Shown: positions 10,330-20,894 of the stretch, piece by piece
Numbering within the stretch: position 1 is the stretch's first letter
How the letters are laid out: each line of letters opens with the position of its first letter
Source: Iris pallida
Lineage: Eukaryota > Streptophyta > Magnoliopsida > Asparagales > Iridaceae
Length of the DNA stretch: 64,000 nucleotides
Reading direction: 5' to 3'
Assembly: GCA_029216955.1 (NCBI GenBank)
Contig: JANAVB010003999.1
Location: 2,893,951 to 2,957,950, forward strand
Notes under the pieces: generated by a model
Databases searched by the model: none
Told to the model about the DNA's origin: nothing
What the model saw: only the letters and a program-made list of their open reading frames with translations
Program-made: the position numbers and the translations under genes

Positions 10330-13300
10330 AATTGAAGGAAAACTTGTTTACCATTTCGACATCATTATCCTCCTTCAACAAATTTGAAAAAATATCAGAT
10401 TCCTGTTAAAAAAAAAATTATTTTCAACAGAATTTTTAAAAATAATTAAAGCAATTTCAAATTACCAAAAGATTAACACATACCTGATTATCTTTAAAAT
10501 TTTCAGAATATAGTGAAATTAGTCCTTCATCGATAGTCTGCTTTAATACCGTAAATGATCCAGTATTATTACGTACTTGTTCAGATCTTACTTGAATTTT
10601 GAAGAAAATTCTTAAGCCAATTAAATTTTTTATTTCCTCAGAAATTTTCTTATCATTTTCTGATTCCTACAATTTTAAAAAAGAGAAACAAATTTTTAAT
10701 AATTATAAAAAATTTAAATATAGTGCAAAAATTATTTTATATGCTTAGAGCTTACTTGCAAATGTACCTATGACGTCTTCTTTTTTAAATCCAAAGCCTT
10801 TTTTCCAATAAGCTGAACGCATTCTTTGTCCCATAATAGTAACTCTATTTCTCCGGTTGTGTCAATGACACGAACATTAATTTTGTACCTGTTATAGAAA
10901 ATTGTATTCAAATAATCAAGAAGAATAGTAATTAGGTTTAAAATTATTGTAGATTAATATCTGATGTTAACATCTTTTTCAAATTTGTCACATCTGTCAC
11001 AGTAAAATAAATTGCCACATTTATCTAGTTTTTTTGGATATTTGTTACACGAAAAATACCACCAAGCATTCTTTAATACAACTTAAACAATTTCAGCATA
11101 AACCCAAAAGCTTCCAATCTGATAATCAATAATAAAAAATTTAGATTAATATTCTGAATAAGGTAAATTATGTAATATAATATAATTGTAAATTGTAACT
11201 GAAATGGTCCTAACTATAGCTTGGCCACTTGATAATTCATTTTCAACCAAATTTTTAGAAGTTAGTAAAACTGTACTTATAGTGATTGATTCATTACTTT
11301 CTTCAACAATCCTTCAGAAAGTAGATGAAGATTTATTAATTTAATTCTGAATACTAACTAAAATACTAACAATTAACAATTAATTATAGTATCGATATGT
11401 TTTAGTTACCTTGATTTAAAATTTTCAATCTCAGGAATGTCAACACCAAATATCAACCTTGACACATAGAACGTGTTGGATGCTGTAACTTGTCCTAATC
11501 GAAAAACAATACAATTTAAACATATATTAAATTATTTTATAAATGTAGAATGAAAACAAAATACAATATATAAGAAATAATTATCACCTCTATATAATTT
11601 GGTACGAAACATTTGTAGTATTACTACAACAGGCTCATTTCTTCCATTATTAACATACGAAACCATATCATCAACCAAATTACCCCACAAAGTACATGGC
11701 AGACGATGTTTCCTAATAATACAAAAGAAATTAAATTATTTTTAATTATATAGAAAATATTAAAAAATGAATAATAAAAAATTTAAATTATTACTCATTG
11801 TCCTCAAGAGTAATATCCACAAGTCGTGTTGGTCCATCTTTCAAATCCCTTTGTTGGGGAGGATCTAATGTAACAACTCGTCCAATAATATCTGAAATTA
11901 ATGGTATTTACAAATAACAATAAAATTGATGAAATAGAATAATTTCATATTTGTAAACACAAAAATAATTTAACCATGTATTTACCAATAAGTTTGTTAT
12001 CATCTACAGGTTCCTCACTTGTAAGATAAGAAAACTTGTGAAAACTAAAAATAAAAGAAGGAAATTTCTCATCAAATATTTCAACAACTTTCGTTTTTGC
12101 TAAGAATAATATCTTGTATTTGTTTGTGGTTGTTTTGTATTTCATGTTGTTATTTGTAACAACAAAACAACGAACAACATAGAGTCTTCTCTCATTCAGC
12201 AATGGTTGAAAGTTGGAGATTAAATCTTTCTTAATACTTGCATGAATTCGATCGCCCTGCAAAGGAAAAAAAATAATTTCAGTACACAAATATTTATGCA
12301 TATAATTTATTCAAGTATTCAGCTCATTTTATTATTATTGAAATACTGCCATTATCTATAATTATGAAATCATTGGTATTATTTTTATTATTCATGATAT
12401 ACTGCCATTAAATTTTTTGTGGAATCTGTTAATTTTTATTACATGTTGGTAAATCAACATCCTCCTATTTTTTCAATTCTTTCCTAGGCTGTAAGTACAT
12501 TTATGGATATTTTGTTATACTATATACAATTTTAATTATATAACTGAATGTTGTTTTGATATTTAACAGTTGATAGTAGCAACTAAGGCTATATTTATAT
12601 TTGAATGTTGTTTTGATATTTAACTTTAATTTCAGCCACTTTTTCAGTTAGTACAAATGACAGTAAGGAGGTCACTGTAAGTTACCATCACCATACAATT
12701 ATCTTCGTTCGGCTATCGTTAAAACCATTGGTGGGGCATTAGTTGCAGCCATTGGGCCATTGGCAATGATGATTTGGCAGCAATTGGCAGGTTAATCATT
12801 TTAGCCATTGCTGGTCATTCTAAATTTGAGTCTCTCAAGTCTTAATCATGAGTCATGTGTGGCTATGTGACCGTGTGAACTGCTGTTGTAAAAGATGCTC
12901 TTTTTACTGGCATTTGTGTATTTTTTTTCGTCGAATTCCAATTGTATTTGTGTTTTATCATTTAATTATTACGTTCGACTATCGTTAAAACCATTGGCAG
13001 GGCATTCGTTACAGCCATTGGTCCATCGGCAATGATGATTTGGCAGCCATTGGCGGGGTATTCGTTGCAGCCATTGGTTGGTTATTCTAAATCTGAGTCT
13101 ATCAAGTCTTTAACATGAGTAATAGTAGTTTATTCTATTATTGTACATCCCCAATTTTTTTGGATTATATACTTAAACAGAATTACAGAATGTAATATAC
13201 TGAGGTTAAATAAAATTACCTCAGTATCGTTTTATGTTACTGGCATTTGTATTTTTTTTGTTGTCGTTTTAACGTTTTATGTTACTGTCATTTGTGTTTT

Positions 13301-13783
13301 TTTTTTGCTGTTGTTTTTATGCTGTTAATTAGGTGTCATTTGTACTTTGATTAGGTGTCATTTGTACTAATACAAACATATATTCTATATATAAAAATAA
13401 CACTAGTAATTTAGAAGGTTTGATATTGATAGAATATGAAAAACTTTTTCTTACATTAACGTACATCTCACTCTAAATATTAAATTTTTTGTAACCATAT
13501 GGAAGCATTGAATTATTACAACAGTTCAATGTAATAGTAGTTTATTCTATTATTGTACATCACCAATTTTTTTGGATTATATCAAACTTAAACATATTAC
13601 GGAATGTAATATACTGAGTTTAAATAAAATTATCTCAGTATCGTGAAATACACACTCGAGACTGGATGGTTGTCTTTTCCCTCCGTATCCGGGTACCTCA
13701 TACATACGAATGAGTCGTACCTTCAAATTCCAAAATATTTTGGATGGACTGACCTCACGAATTAGTGAGAAGAAAGGAGCCAT
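10330..13783 (-). pseudogene. RPA1-like (replication protein A 70-kDa subunit-like) pseudogene
   Basis: Multi-exon minus-strand gene resembling the single-strand-DNA-binding large subunit of replication protein A, which acts in nuclear replication and repair. Approximate exons: 13783-13634 (MAPFFSLIREVSPSKIFW...), 12256-11986 (GDRIHASIKKDL..., first OB fold), 11891-11795 (DIIGRVVTLDPP), 11712-11588 (HRLPCTLWGNLVDD), 11494-11410, about 11310-11230, 11118-10970 (WWYFSC zinc-ribbon region), 10888-10756, 10666-10484, and 10402-10330. Most joins obey GT-AG and keep frame. Defects: the donors after exon 1 and after the zinc-ribbon exon read AT instead of GT; an in-frame TAA lies just before WWYFSC; one zinc Cys reads Tyr; and a CACTA element truncates the last exon. 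RPA1-like genes are often carried by plant Helitrons, but I found no Helitron ends here. Confidence 0.82.
12705..13645. repeat. tandemly duplicated blocks within intron 1 of the RPA1-like gene
   Basis: Two duplications lie in the 1.4-kb first intron. Block one (from CGTTCGGCTATCGTTAAAACC at 12705) recurs at 12972, 267 bp away. Block two at about 13130-13230 copies the exon 1/intron 1 boundary at about 13530-13643, including the last bases of the exon (CGATACTGAG). In the copy the donor reads GAG|GTAATT; at the real boundary it reads GAG|ATAATT. Confidence 0.75.
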
Positions 13784-13840
13784 TGATGAAGAAATTTTCT
13801 ATGAAAGTTGAAGAGTGAGGATGGAATCTATTCTTCACTG

Positions 13841-13848
13841 TATTTATA
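13841..13848 (-). promoter_or_regulatory. putative TATA box of the RPA1-like gene
   Basis: TATAAATA on the minus strand, about 58 bp upstream of the ATG at 13783. The spacing fits a short 5' untranslated region. The rest of 13849-14283 is AT-rich and shows no gene that I recognise. Confidence 0.5.
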
Positions 13849-14292
13849 GACAGTATGAACACAACATTATTAATGTAATATATGTTGGGAAACCAACAGT
13901 TTTCATGGTTGATGGAGAAATGTGTTTGCCACATTTATCTTGAAGCAAAATATTGAAATTGGTGTCGAATTTATTATTGGAAGTGTCACATTTAGTTCTG
14001 GAAGTGCACAGAAACCTAAGGGTTGCAAATGACATATGGAAGCTTCTGAACTTGCCAAAGTGAAAAGTTTTTTTTTGAATAATTTTGTACATGGCTGAAG
14101 GTTAATGTATCACAATTTAATGTGGCTGGCAGCTGTTTAATCATTGTAAAATTTCTTTTGTACTTTATTATTGTTTGAATGAATATTTTATTGTGGTAGA
14201 GCTTAGGCGAAAAAATGGCATTTTAGCAATTTGTTTCAACTATTTTGCTATTATATAGATATAGATGTTAATATTAACTACTTTAATATTAA

Positions 14293-14889
14293 GGCTTAAT
14301 TGCACTTTGCTACCCTCAACTATTCCGCTTTTTCAACTTGAAACCCTAAACTTTTTTTTGTAACAAGTTGATACCCAAAAAAATTTTGGGACGAAAATAC
14401 CCCTGCTCAAACCTTAAAATTACTCCTCCCCCAACCCCCCTCCCCCACTCCGGCTACCCCCTCCCTCCCGCTCCGCCTCCCCTCCGGCCACCCCCCTCTC
14501 CCGCGCCCGGCCAACCCCCCTACCCCCACCGTCGCCGGCCACCGCGGCAGCAGCAGCCGTCGTCGCAGCAGCAGTAGCCGCCGCAGCAACCACCGTAGCA
14601 GCAGCAGCCGCCGTCGCGATGGTGGCGCCTGAAGCGGGAGGGGGGGGTTGGCCGACGTGGGAGAGGGGGGTGGCCGGAGGGGAGGCGGAGCGGGAGGGTG
14701 GGGGTGGCCGGAGTGTGGGGGAAGGGAGGGGAGAAGGGAAGGGATAAGGGCATTTTGGGATTTTTTGAAAAATTAGGTATCAAGTTGAAAAAAAAATAGT
14801 AGTTGAGGTATCAACTTGTTACAAAAAAAAGTTTAGGGTATCAAGTTGAAAAAGCGGAATAGTTGAGGGTAGCAAAGTGCAATTAAGCC
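14293..14889. mobile_element. Mutator-type MITE with 9-bp target duplication
   Basis: 597-bp element with perfect terminal inverted repeats (GGCTTAATTGCACTTTGC at the left, its complement at the right, with similarity extending about 80 bp inward). It is flanked by a perfect 9-bp direct repeat, TAATATTAA (14284-14292 and 14890-14898). The centre (14420-14730) is very GC-rich, with proline/arginine-coding-like strings and CAG/CCG runs, but I see no transposase. The 9-bp duplication and long inverted repeats fit a Mutator-like non-autonomous element. The long frames in the centre are compositional. Confidence 0.88.
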
Positions 14890-16062
14890 TAATATTAATT
14901 TTAAGGGTAAAGTGCATTTAAACCCTCCTTAGATGTCACGAAAATGCAAATAAAGACTCGCTGATTCGAAAAGACAGTATGTTACGAAAATGCTCAAATC
15001 ACCCCCCCTCCCCCCCCCCCCCCCGCTGTTAAAATCGTTAAAATTGTCTTAAAAGACGATTTTCTCCCTCCCCTCTCCCCCCCCTCTTTCTTCGGTGGTG
15101 GGGGCGGGGGGGGGGAGTCGGTGGGCGGGTCGCCGGCGGAGGGAGGAGGGGGGGAGGGGGTCGGGGGCGGGTCGTCGGCAGAGGGAGGAGGGGGTGGTTG
15201 GGGTCGGGTCGCCGGCGGAGGGAGGAGGGGGGGGGTAGTCGGGAATGACCGGCGGAGGGAGGAGGGGGGGTAGTCGGGGATGACCGGCGGAGGGAGGAGG
15301 GGGGGTAGTCGGGGATGACCGGCGGAGGGAGGAGGGGGTGTCGGGTCGTCGGCGAAGGGAAGAGGGTGTAACACCCCAGAACCAGAATACTGGAGTGCGG
15401 GGGCGTACATAGCTAGCTACGTATATTGAAGTGCAACCCACCTCGCTATACGGTCACGACTGTCTAGATACATGAGGGTTTAACTACAAGCCAACAGTCT
15501 CCTATGGTCATGAACAAGCCTATTGTCTCAATCTCAAGCAAGCAATAATAGTTACAAGATGTCAGAGCACCAAATATATAATAGCAAGACGTCCCATACA
15601 TTACATATTGGATGATCATGAAGCTAGTCGTACAAAATGTCAAGACTAGCAAGAGTTTCAGTCATACGTGATCAACCCTAGGATTTGTCAATCATGTTAC
15701 AGCCCGTAGGCAGACAGTAAATAAAGGTGCAACCGAGCTAACACGTGCTCGTCGGCTAAACGCCTCAAAAGAATAAATTACAATGAAGTGGGAGAACAAA
15801 AGAAATCCACTCGTTGCCAGGGTTACGCCTGGTGGTCACCATCTGGCTGAAAGGTAGGTGGAACCTCTGGAGCTGCTCCGATATCTGGCCATACAAAACC
15901 AGCTGAGTCAGACCCCAGAAAGAGCAAGTGCCACAAAGGAGGCTTCACTTAAGAACTAAAACCAACATATCACAATAGAATATTAAAGACGATTAAAACG
16001 AAACTGATAATAGCAAATATAACAACAATAAACTGAGTACGAAGAAACCATTCAAGTAGCCA

Positions 16063-16418
16063 GGTCACAACCCTTAAACCAAACAAGGACTGGGGTTGTA
16101 ACCCTTCACCTGAATAGAACCCGTCTCAACTACTTGTTGGTAAGCAGGAACATAGGGTGAAATAAGTCAATAAACGAAAAGAGGACACAGAACTGCTCCG
16201 GGAGCCATGTTACAACCCTTAAACCAAACAAGGACCGGGGTTGTAACCCTTCGCCTTAACAGCACTGGACTTCTTATCTTTCTTGTTGAGGCCAGTATAA
16301 GTAAAACATGACGAGCATGGCATGCAGAGCAATAAGACAATAAACGAAAAGAGGACACAGAACTGCTCCGGGAGCCAGGTTACAACTCTTAAACCAAACA
16401 AGGACCGGAGTTGTAACC
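16063..16418 (-). other. three LTR stem-loops with paired stem changes
   Basis: The stems are 16063-16073/16093-16103 (GGTCACAACCC with GGGTTGTAACC; the one C-A mismatch becomes a G-U pair in sense RNA), 16209-16218/16238-16247 (GTTACAACCC with GGGTTGTAAC), and 16378-16388/16408-16418 (GGTTACAACTC with GAGTTGTAACC). All three keep the loop AAACCAAACAAGGAC. The third differs from the second by a C to T on one arm matched by a G to A on the other. Confidence 0.82.
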
Positions 16419-17149
16419 CTTCGCCTAAACAGAACTGGACCCCCGATCGTTATTGTTAAGGCAAGCATAAATAATCCCGTCATGTAACAATCTTGCACAG
16501 GATCGGGGCAAGACTAAGCTGGGCTAAATTCCATCCAATCAATCACGGCCAAGCAATGAGTACGGCTTGATACTTTTAACTAACTAGGGTTATCACAAGC
16601 CTAGTTACTAGCAAGATGCAATAAGATTATTCCAATAGCCACAAGCCCTGCAGACCATCCAGGTTATCCGGGTCGAATGTCTGTTTATGAAGGGTGCACC
16701 ACATGACTATGTGCTGGAAATATGCCCTACTCGTTAGTAGGCTACAAGTCCGCTAGTGCGTCCAGATAACGGAATTGCTTGTAGTTGGGAAATCTCTTCA
16801 TGACTACTGAATTATTCTAGTTATTAGCCGTAGTTGATTTCAGTAGGTACCCCCGACCGTGGTATTCATGGTTCCCTGTCCTAGACATGATGCAAAACAG
16901 TATTGGTTTATTTGTACAAACACAATCGTCCATGGTATCCAGGTCAATCATTCTTGTCAGGTCGTGTCATGTCATGCTAGCCGTCGCAACAGCAATTCGA
17001 GATAATCATGTCGGGTATACTTGTCCTACTATGTCATGTTCAATTATCATTTCCAAACATATTAAATAAATTTGTGATTATCAAGTTCATGACAAAAGGC
17101 GTACTACTATGCTATAGGAACTCAAGTCTCTACGCGCGTACTACTACGC

Positions 17150-17600
17150 TAGACCAAGGGGCCTTCAAGCGTAAAGTGGCTTACGCTAGCAAGAGCAAGG
17201 TAAGATAGCTCTACGCGAGCAAGGGTACATGTGGGTGGGGTTTTACGCTAGCCAGACTTTACGCTCGTAAGATTTACGCACGCCAACTCTCGATCAAAGC
17301 TTTACGCGAGGAACACTCGGCAAACTTTACGCTCGTGAGAGCCGGCTCGAGCTAGGGATTTTACGCTAGCTCGATTTTACGCGAGCGGGAGAGTCCCGAG
17401 CGTAAAATCGATTAGCTTAGCGTAAAACGAGTACGCTTGGCATGCGTTGCGTGAGCGTAAAGGGGCACTACGCGAACAGTTAAGACGTGAGCGTAAAAGG
17501 CTGAACAATACGCTGGCACGCAATGCGGGGCGTAAAAAGCTAACACTATGCTAGCACGTTAAGACGTGAGCGTAAAAGACTGAATAATACGCTGGCACGT
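17150..17600. repeat. irregular GCGTAAAA / TTTTACGC array inside LTR
   Basis: About twenty-five occurrences of GCGTAAA or its complement TTTACGC, with ACGCTAGC and ACGCGAGC words, in both orientations and without a fixed period. The many self-complementary units could fold. It sits 610-1060 bp from the sense 5' end of the LTR, the same slot as the other arrays. Related GCGTAAAA words occur in the array at 695-760. Confidence 0.8.
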
Positions 17601-18748
17601 AAACGTGTGCGTAACCTCCATCTTCTCCATATGGCAAGGTCAAACATGCGTAAAAGCTCAGGTACTCATCTCGGCCAGGACTTGGTAAAATTCGGCCATC
17701 CCAAAACCAAACTTGCATAAAATCAGAACGCCTACTACAAGAACTCTTAGTTTTCGAAAACAAGCTATTTTAGTAGATCAGAACTAAGAAGATCGAAAAT
17801 ACTAAAAACTTAGATCTATATGAAATGAGCTATGGAATTTGAAAACACTAAATACTAAAGAGGCTTAGAATCTTGTGGAGAAGAAAATAGAACAATAAAA
17901 TGGGAGTTCCTTCATGAAGCAAGTTACACTTGCCTAAGCCCTACTCCCTGGTAGGTGAAGAAGTGATGGTGGAGAAGAAGAAGTAATTGAAGAAGAGTAA
18001 TGAGGAGAGAGAGTGTTGGGCGGCTATAAAGGAAGGGTGAAGTGGTAGGTGGGAGTGGTCTACTCAAACCAAGCAAAACCAAGCTGAACCAAGCCAACCA
18101 AGTCAAGCCGGGCCGAACCAAACAAGGAATTACCAGAATCAACCATGCCAGGAAATGCAATATACACATACGTATACCAAAATACGTAATACGAACCCAG
18201 GCATTACAGAGGGGAGGGGAGAGGGTCGAGGGGCGGGTTGTCAGCGGAGGAAGGAGGGGGCGGGTGGTCGGGGATGACCGCGGAGGGAGGGGGGGGGGGG
18301 TCGGGTCGTCGTCGGCGGAGGGAGGAGGGGGGGGGGGGGGTCGGGGATGACTGGCGGAGGGAGGAGGGAGGGGGGGGGGTCGGGGTCGGGTCGCCGGCGG
18401 AGGGGGGCGGGGTCGGGGTCGGGTCGCCAGCGGAGGGGTGGCGGGTCGGGGTCGGGTCGCCGGCTTAGGTAGTTTTTTTTTTTTTTTTTAAGTCTTAACG
18501 GCCATTTAACGGATAAGGGACATTTTAAACAAACCGGTTTTTCGGGAGTGCAAACTGCTTAAGTTTTCTAAAATGTCTTAATTTGCAAACGAGACAACTC
18601 TAGGAAGGGTTTTAAATGCACTTTATCCTAATTTTAATGTTTAAATTTGTTATGTCAGTTGTCATGTCATTAGCCATATCATATGCCACATAATAAAATG
18701 GTATCTCCAAGTATTTTGAAAGTCAAATAGCATTTTTGAACTAAATAA

Positions 18749-18957
18749 CCCTATCCTCTAGCACGGAAGCAAGAGCATTAACTTTAATAGACAGCAACCA
18801 CTTCGGATTGACCTTTGCTGCTCTCAAACCTTCAGGTTCTCCCTTGAGCTGTAAATTCCGTAGGAATTCTCCATCTAGAGCTACAAGTAGCTACATCACA
18901 ACCATGTTTGTTTGCCCTTCGACTCTGGACCTCCTAAGCTCCGAGATGATGCATGGG
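18749..18957 (-). pseudogene. unidentified exon relic in block A
   Basis: On the minus strand a short open frame, ending with a stop near 18749, reads ...GEPEGLRAAKVNPKWLLSI and then ...NALASVLEDRVI. It looks like ordinary C-terminal coding sequence preceded by a possible splice acceptor (CTCTAG). Further upstream (complement of 18930-18957, then past the MITE), another plausible exon reads LKHILEVALHLKGE in the other block copies. I do not recognise the protein. Copy 2 has small deletions in this stretch, and copy 4 has an internal duplication. Confidence 0.35.
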
Positions 18958-19154
18958 TAGGGTTGAGCATTATTCGATTTTGGACCGAAAATCGATTCGA
19001 ACCGACCGAATAAGAGATTCGGTTAGGTTTAAAAAAAAATCGGTTCGATTTCGATTTTGAAAATACTAAAAAAAATTATTCGATTTCGGTTTCGTTTTTA
19101 GCTTTCGGTCCAATACCGAAAACCGAATTAAAAAAATTTAGTTTATATATATAG

Positions 19155-19203
<49 letters not shown>

Positions 19204-19443
19204 AGGAGAGAGAGGTAATACTATACTTTAGGTATATTTAGTTGCTATATATATTAACAAAAAAAATTGCAAATAAACTGATAAACCAGATAAACTGAAA
19301 ATCGAACAGATTTAATTCGGTTCGGTTTGATTCGGTTATGGACCAATTCAGTTCGGTTTCGATTTTTTTATTCAATTTTGGTCCAATTCGATTTTCGCTT
19401 ATTCTATTGGGTTTGAACCGAATTAACCGAATACTCACCCCTA
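18958..19443. mobile_element. hAT-type MITE with 8-bp target duplication
   Basis: Ends TAGGGTTGAGC and ACTCACCCCTA form inverted repeats with one or two mismatches. The flanks are TGCATGGG (18950-18957) and TGCTTGGG (19444-19451), an 8-bp target duplication with one difference. The body is rich in CGGTTCGGTTCGAT words and holds a TA/GA microsatellite at 19147-19205. No transposase is present. The empty site is preserved in block A copies 2 and 4 (for example GATGCATGGGGACATAC near 26226). Confidence 0.87.
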
Positions 19444-19962
19444 TGCTTGGGGACATACACCTCCTTTGAGATGCAAAGCTACTTCCAGAATCCTACTCAT
19501 ACTCACAGGTCGTGTTTCAGCATGTGGACACGACACCGTGATCACTAACTCGAACCACTGAGACAAGAAAGACACTCAACAGACGCAACTTTGTTAGTTC
19601 GGTTAATTGTGCCTTGCTAGCTATTTTATTCGTCAGTCAGCTATAGATATTGTCGTTCTGTATCGCTTTCGCTTGTGCACTTGGATCACAACATACACAA
19701 CACACAGTACTGCAGGTCAAACACAGGAAGAACAGGTCGGGCATATCCAAAGAAGGAATGCACAAGTCTGCGCGCGTCTATATTGTCCTCTTTATTTTGG
19801 CATTTATTCTCCATTGCCATCCTTGTAGTCTAGTAGTCTTGGTCTCTGCAGACAATCAGCAGTTTCGGCCATTTCTCTGCCAAATGGACATAGGAGGTTT
19901 TTTTTTTTTTGGATTTTCCTCTTAGAGAAGCTCTATCATGTTTTATAGTGAAGAAGCCGTAG

Positions 19963-20027
<65 letters not shown>

Positions 20028-20032
<5 letters not shown>

Positions 20033-20223
20033 AGGATCAAGATCTCCACACTTTTTGTATTTCCATGCGTCCCCCTATTTGCACCGTTGGATGGTGCTTT
20101 AAGTCATCTAACCTTAACCGTTGATCTACCAATGGTCAAGATTAGATGACTTAAAGCACATCCAACGGATGTGAACATGGAATGCATGAGGATGCAAAAT
20201 TATGGAAATGCCTATCCTTCCTC
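20028..20223. mobile_element. fold-back MITE flanked by TA tracts (GAAGGATCAAGAT type)
   Basis: The two halves are reverse complements: GTGCTTTAAGTCATCTAA on one side and TTAGATGACTTAAAGCAC on the other. The ends read GAAGGATCAAGATC... and ...CCTATCCTTC. Both ends abut TA microsatellite sequence. Further copies lie at 45145-45343 (same orientation) and 28086-28280 (opposite orientation). No coding capacity. Confidence 0.75.
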
Positions 20224-20267
20224 TATATATATATATACTATATATATATATATATATTATATATATT

Positions 20268-20443
20268 ACCATCAGCCAAGTGGTAATCACTCGTTACATC
20301 TAATCACTCGTTACATCAGTTGACCCATCATCCAAAGTCTATTATTTATGTAACGAGTGATTACCACTTGGTTATGGGGTCAATTGATGTCTATTATCAT
20401 CATCCAAGTGGCAATCAAGCATGTTAAAAGTCTATACTCCTCC
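20268..20443. mobile_element. fold-back module with CCAAGTGGTAATCACTCG arms
   Basis: The inverted arms CCAAGTGGTAATCACTCG and CGAGTGATTACCACTTGG flank a short loop. A third partial arm (CCAAGTGGCAATCAAG) lies further right. It is preceded by a TA tract. Related copies are at about 45397-45580 and, shorter, at 26778-26850 and 51905-51985. Confidence 0.55.
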
Positions 20444-20496
20444 TTAATAATATATAATAATAAAATAATAATATAATAAAATAGTATTAATAATAA

Positions 20497-20894
20497 TCTT
20501 TACTAATATAAGGGATATTCAAAACGGCTCAAGATTGAGCTGTCTAAGTCGTGTGTATTTCATCAACAATTTCGTTTACAAATTAAAAAAAAAAAGATCT
20601 CGTAAACGTAGTTTTTTTTATTTTCTCACGTAGTTTAAAATAAAATTAAAACATAAATCCTCCTAACGCATAAATATGTATAAAAATAAAATATTAGAAT
20701 TTAAATTATATTTAATCTAGCTAAATGATATTATCTAACTAAACACATATCCAAAACTTTAAAAATATATTATAATAATCATGACTCAAATATTCAAATT
20801 ATATTTACAGTATTCTAACATAATTTAAATTTTTATAATTCAATCATATTGTAGATTTTTTTTTCTAACGTACAACGCACGTGAAAGTAACTAG
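20497..20894 (+). mobile_element. mini-Helitron (non-autonomous), copy 1
   Basis: Starts with TCTTTACTAATATAAGG after an A. Ends with a small hairpin (ACGTACAACGCACGT region) followed by GAAAGTAACTAG and then T. This matches the Helitron pattern: 5' TC, a 3' hairpin just before CTRR, and insertion between A and T. It is about 398 bp with no coding content. Copies lie at 26879-27268, 45637-46042 and 52047-52445; in the second and fourth, the hairpin is a clean ACGTG/CACGT. Confidence 0.65.

Larger units (their letters stand above)
15367..18208 (-). mobile_element. complete solo LTR, gypsy Del/Tekay-like, with GAGGG target duplication
   Basis: 2842-bp LTR. On the plus strand it runs from TGTAACACCCCAGAACC to GGCATTACA; the sense strand is minus. 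A 5-bp target duplication, GAGGG, lies at 15362-15366 and 18209-18213, so this is a solo LTR inserted in the G-rich core of the Mutator-type element. It contains three stem-loop copies (16063-16418), an array of GCGTAAAA/ACGCTAGC words (17150-17600), and the word AAGCAAGTTACACTTGCCTA near 17920. A repeated segment of about 178 bp (16165-16450) carries two of the stem-loops. Confidence 0.93.
14905..18628. mobile_element. Mutator-type non-autonomous element with G-rich core, split by a solo LTR
   Basis: Terminal repeats GGGTAAAGTGCATTTAAA (left) and GGATAAAGTGCATTTAAA (complement of the right end) differ at one position. A perfect 9-bp target duplication, TAATTTTAA, lies at 14896-14904 and 18629-18637. 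Without the inserted LTR the element is about 0.88 kb. Its core (15002-15366 and 18209-18470) is a G-rich minisatellite made of GTCGGGGATGACCGGCGGAG-type units. Frames there are proline- or glycine-rich and not credible genes. Confidence 0.87.

Noticed and set aside
13844..14092. Additional upstream exon of the RPA1-like gene (82-codon frame)
   Set aside because: It starts upstream of the TATA-like box, shows no RPA similarity, and exon 1 already has the expected N terminus.
14994..15441. Proline-rich proteins
   Set aside because: Compositional frames over a G/C-rich minisatellite inside a Mutator-type element, partly running into an LTR.
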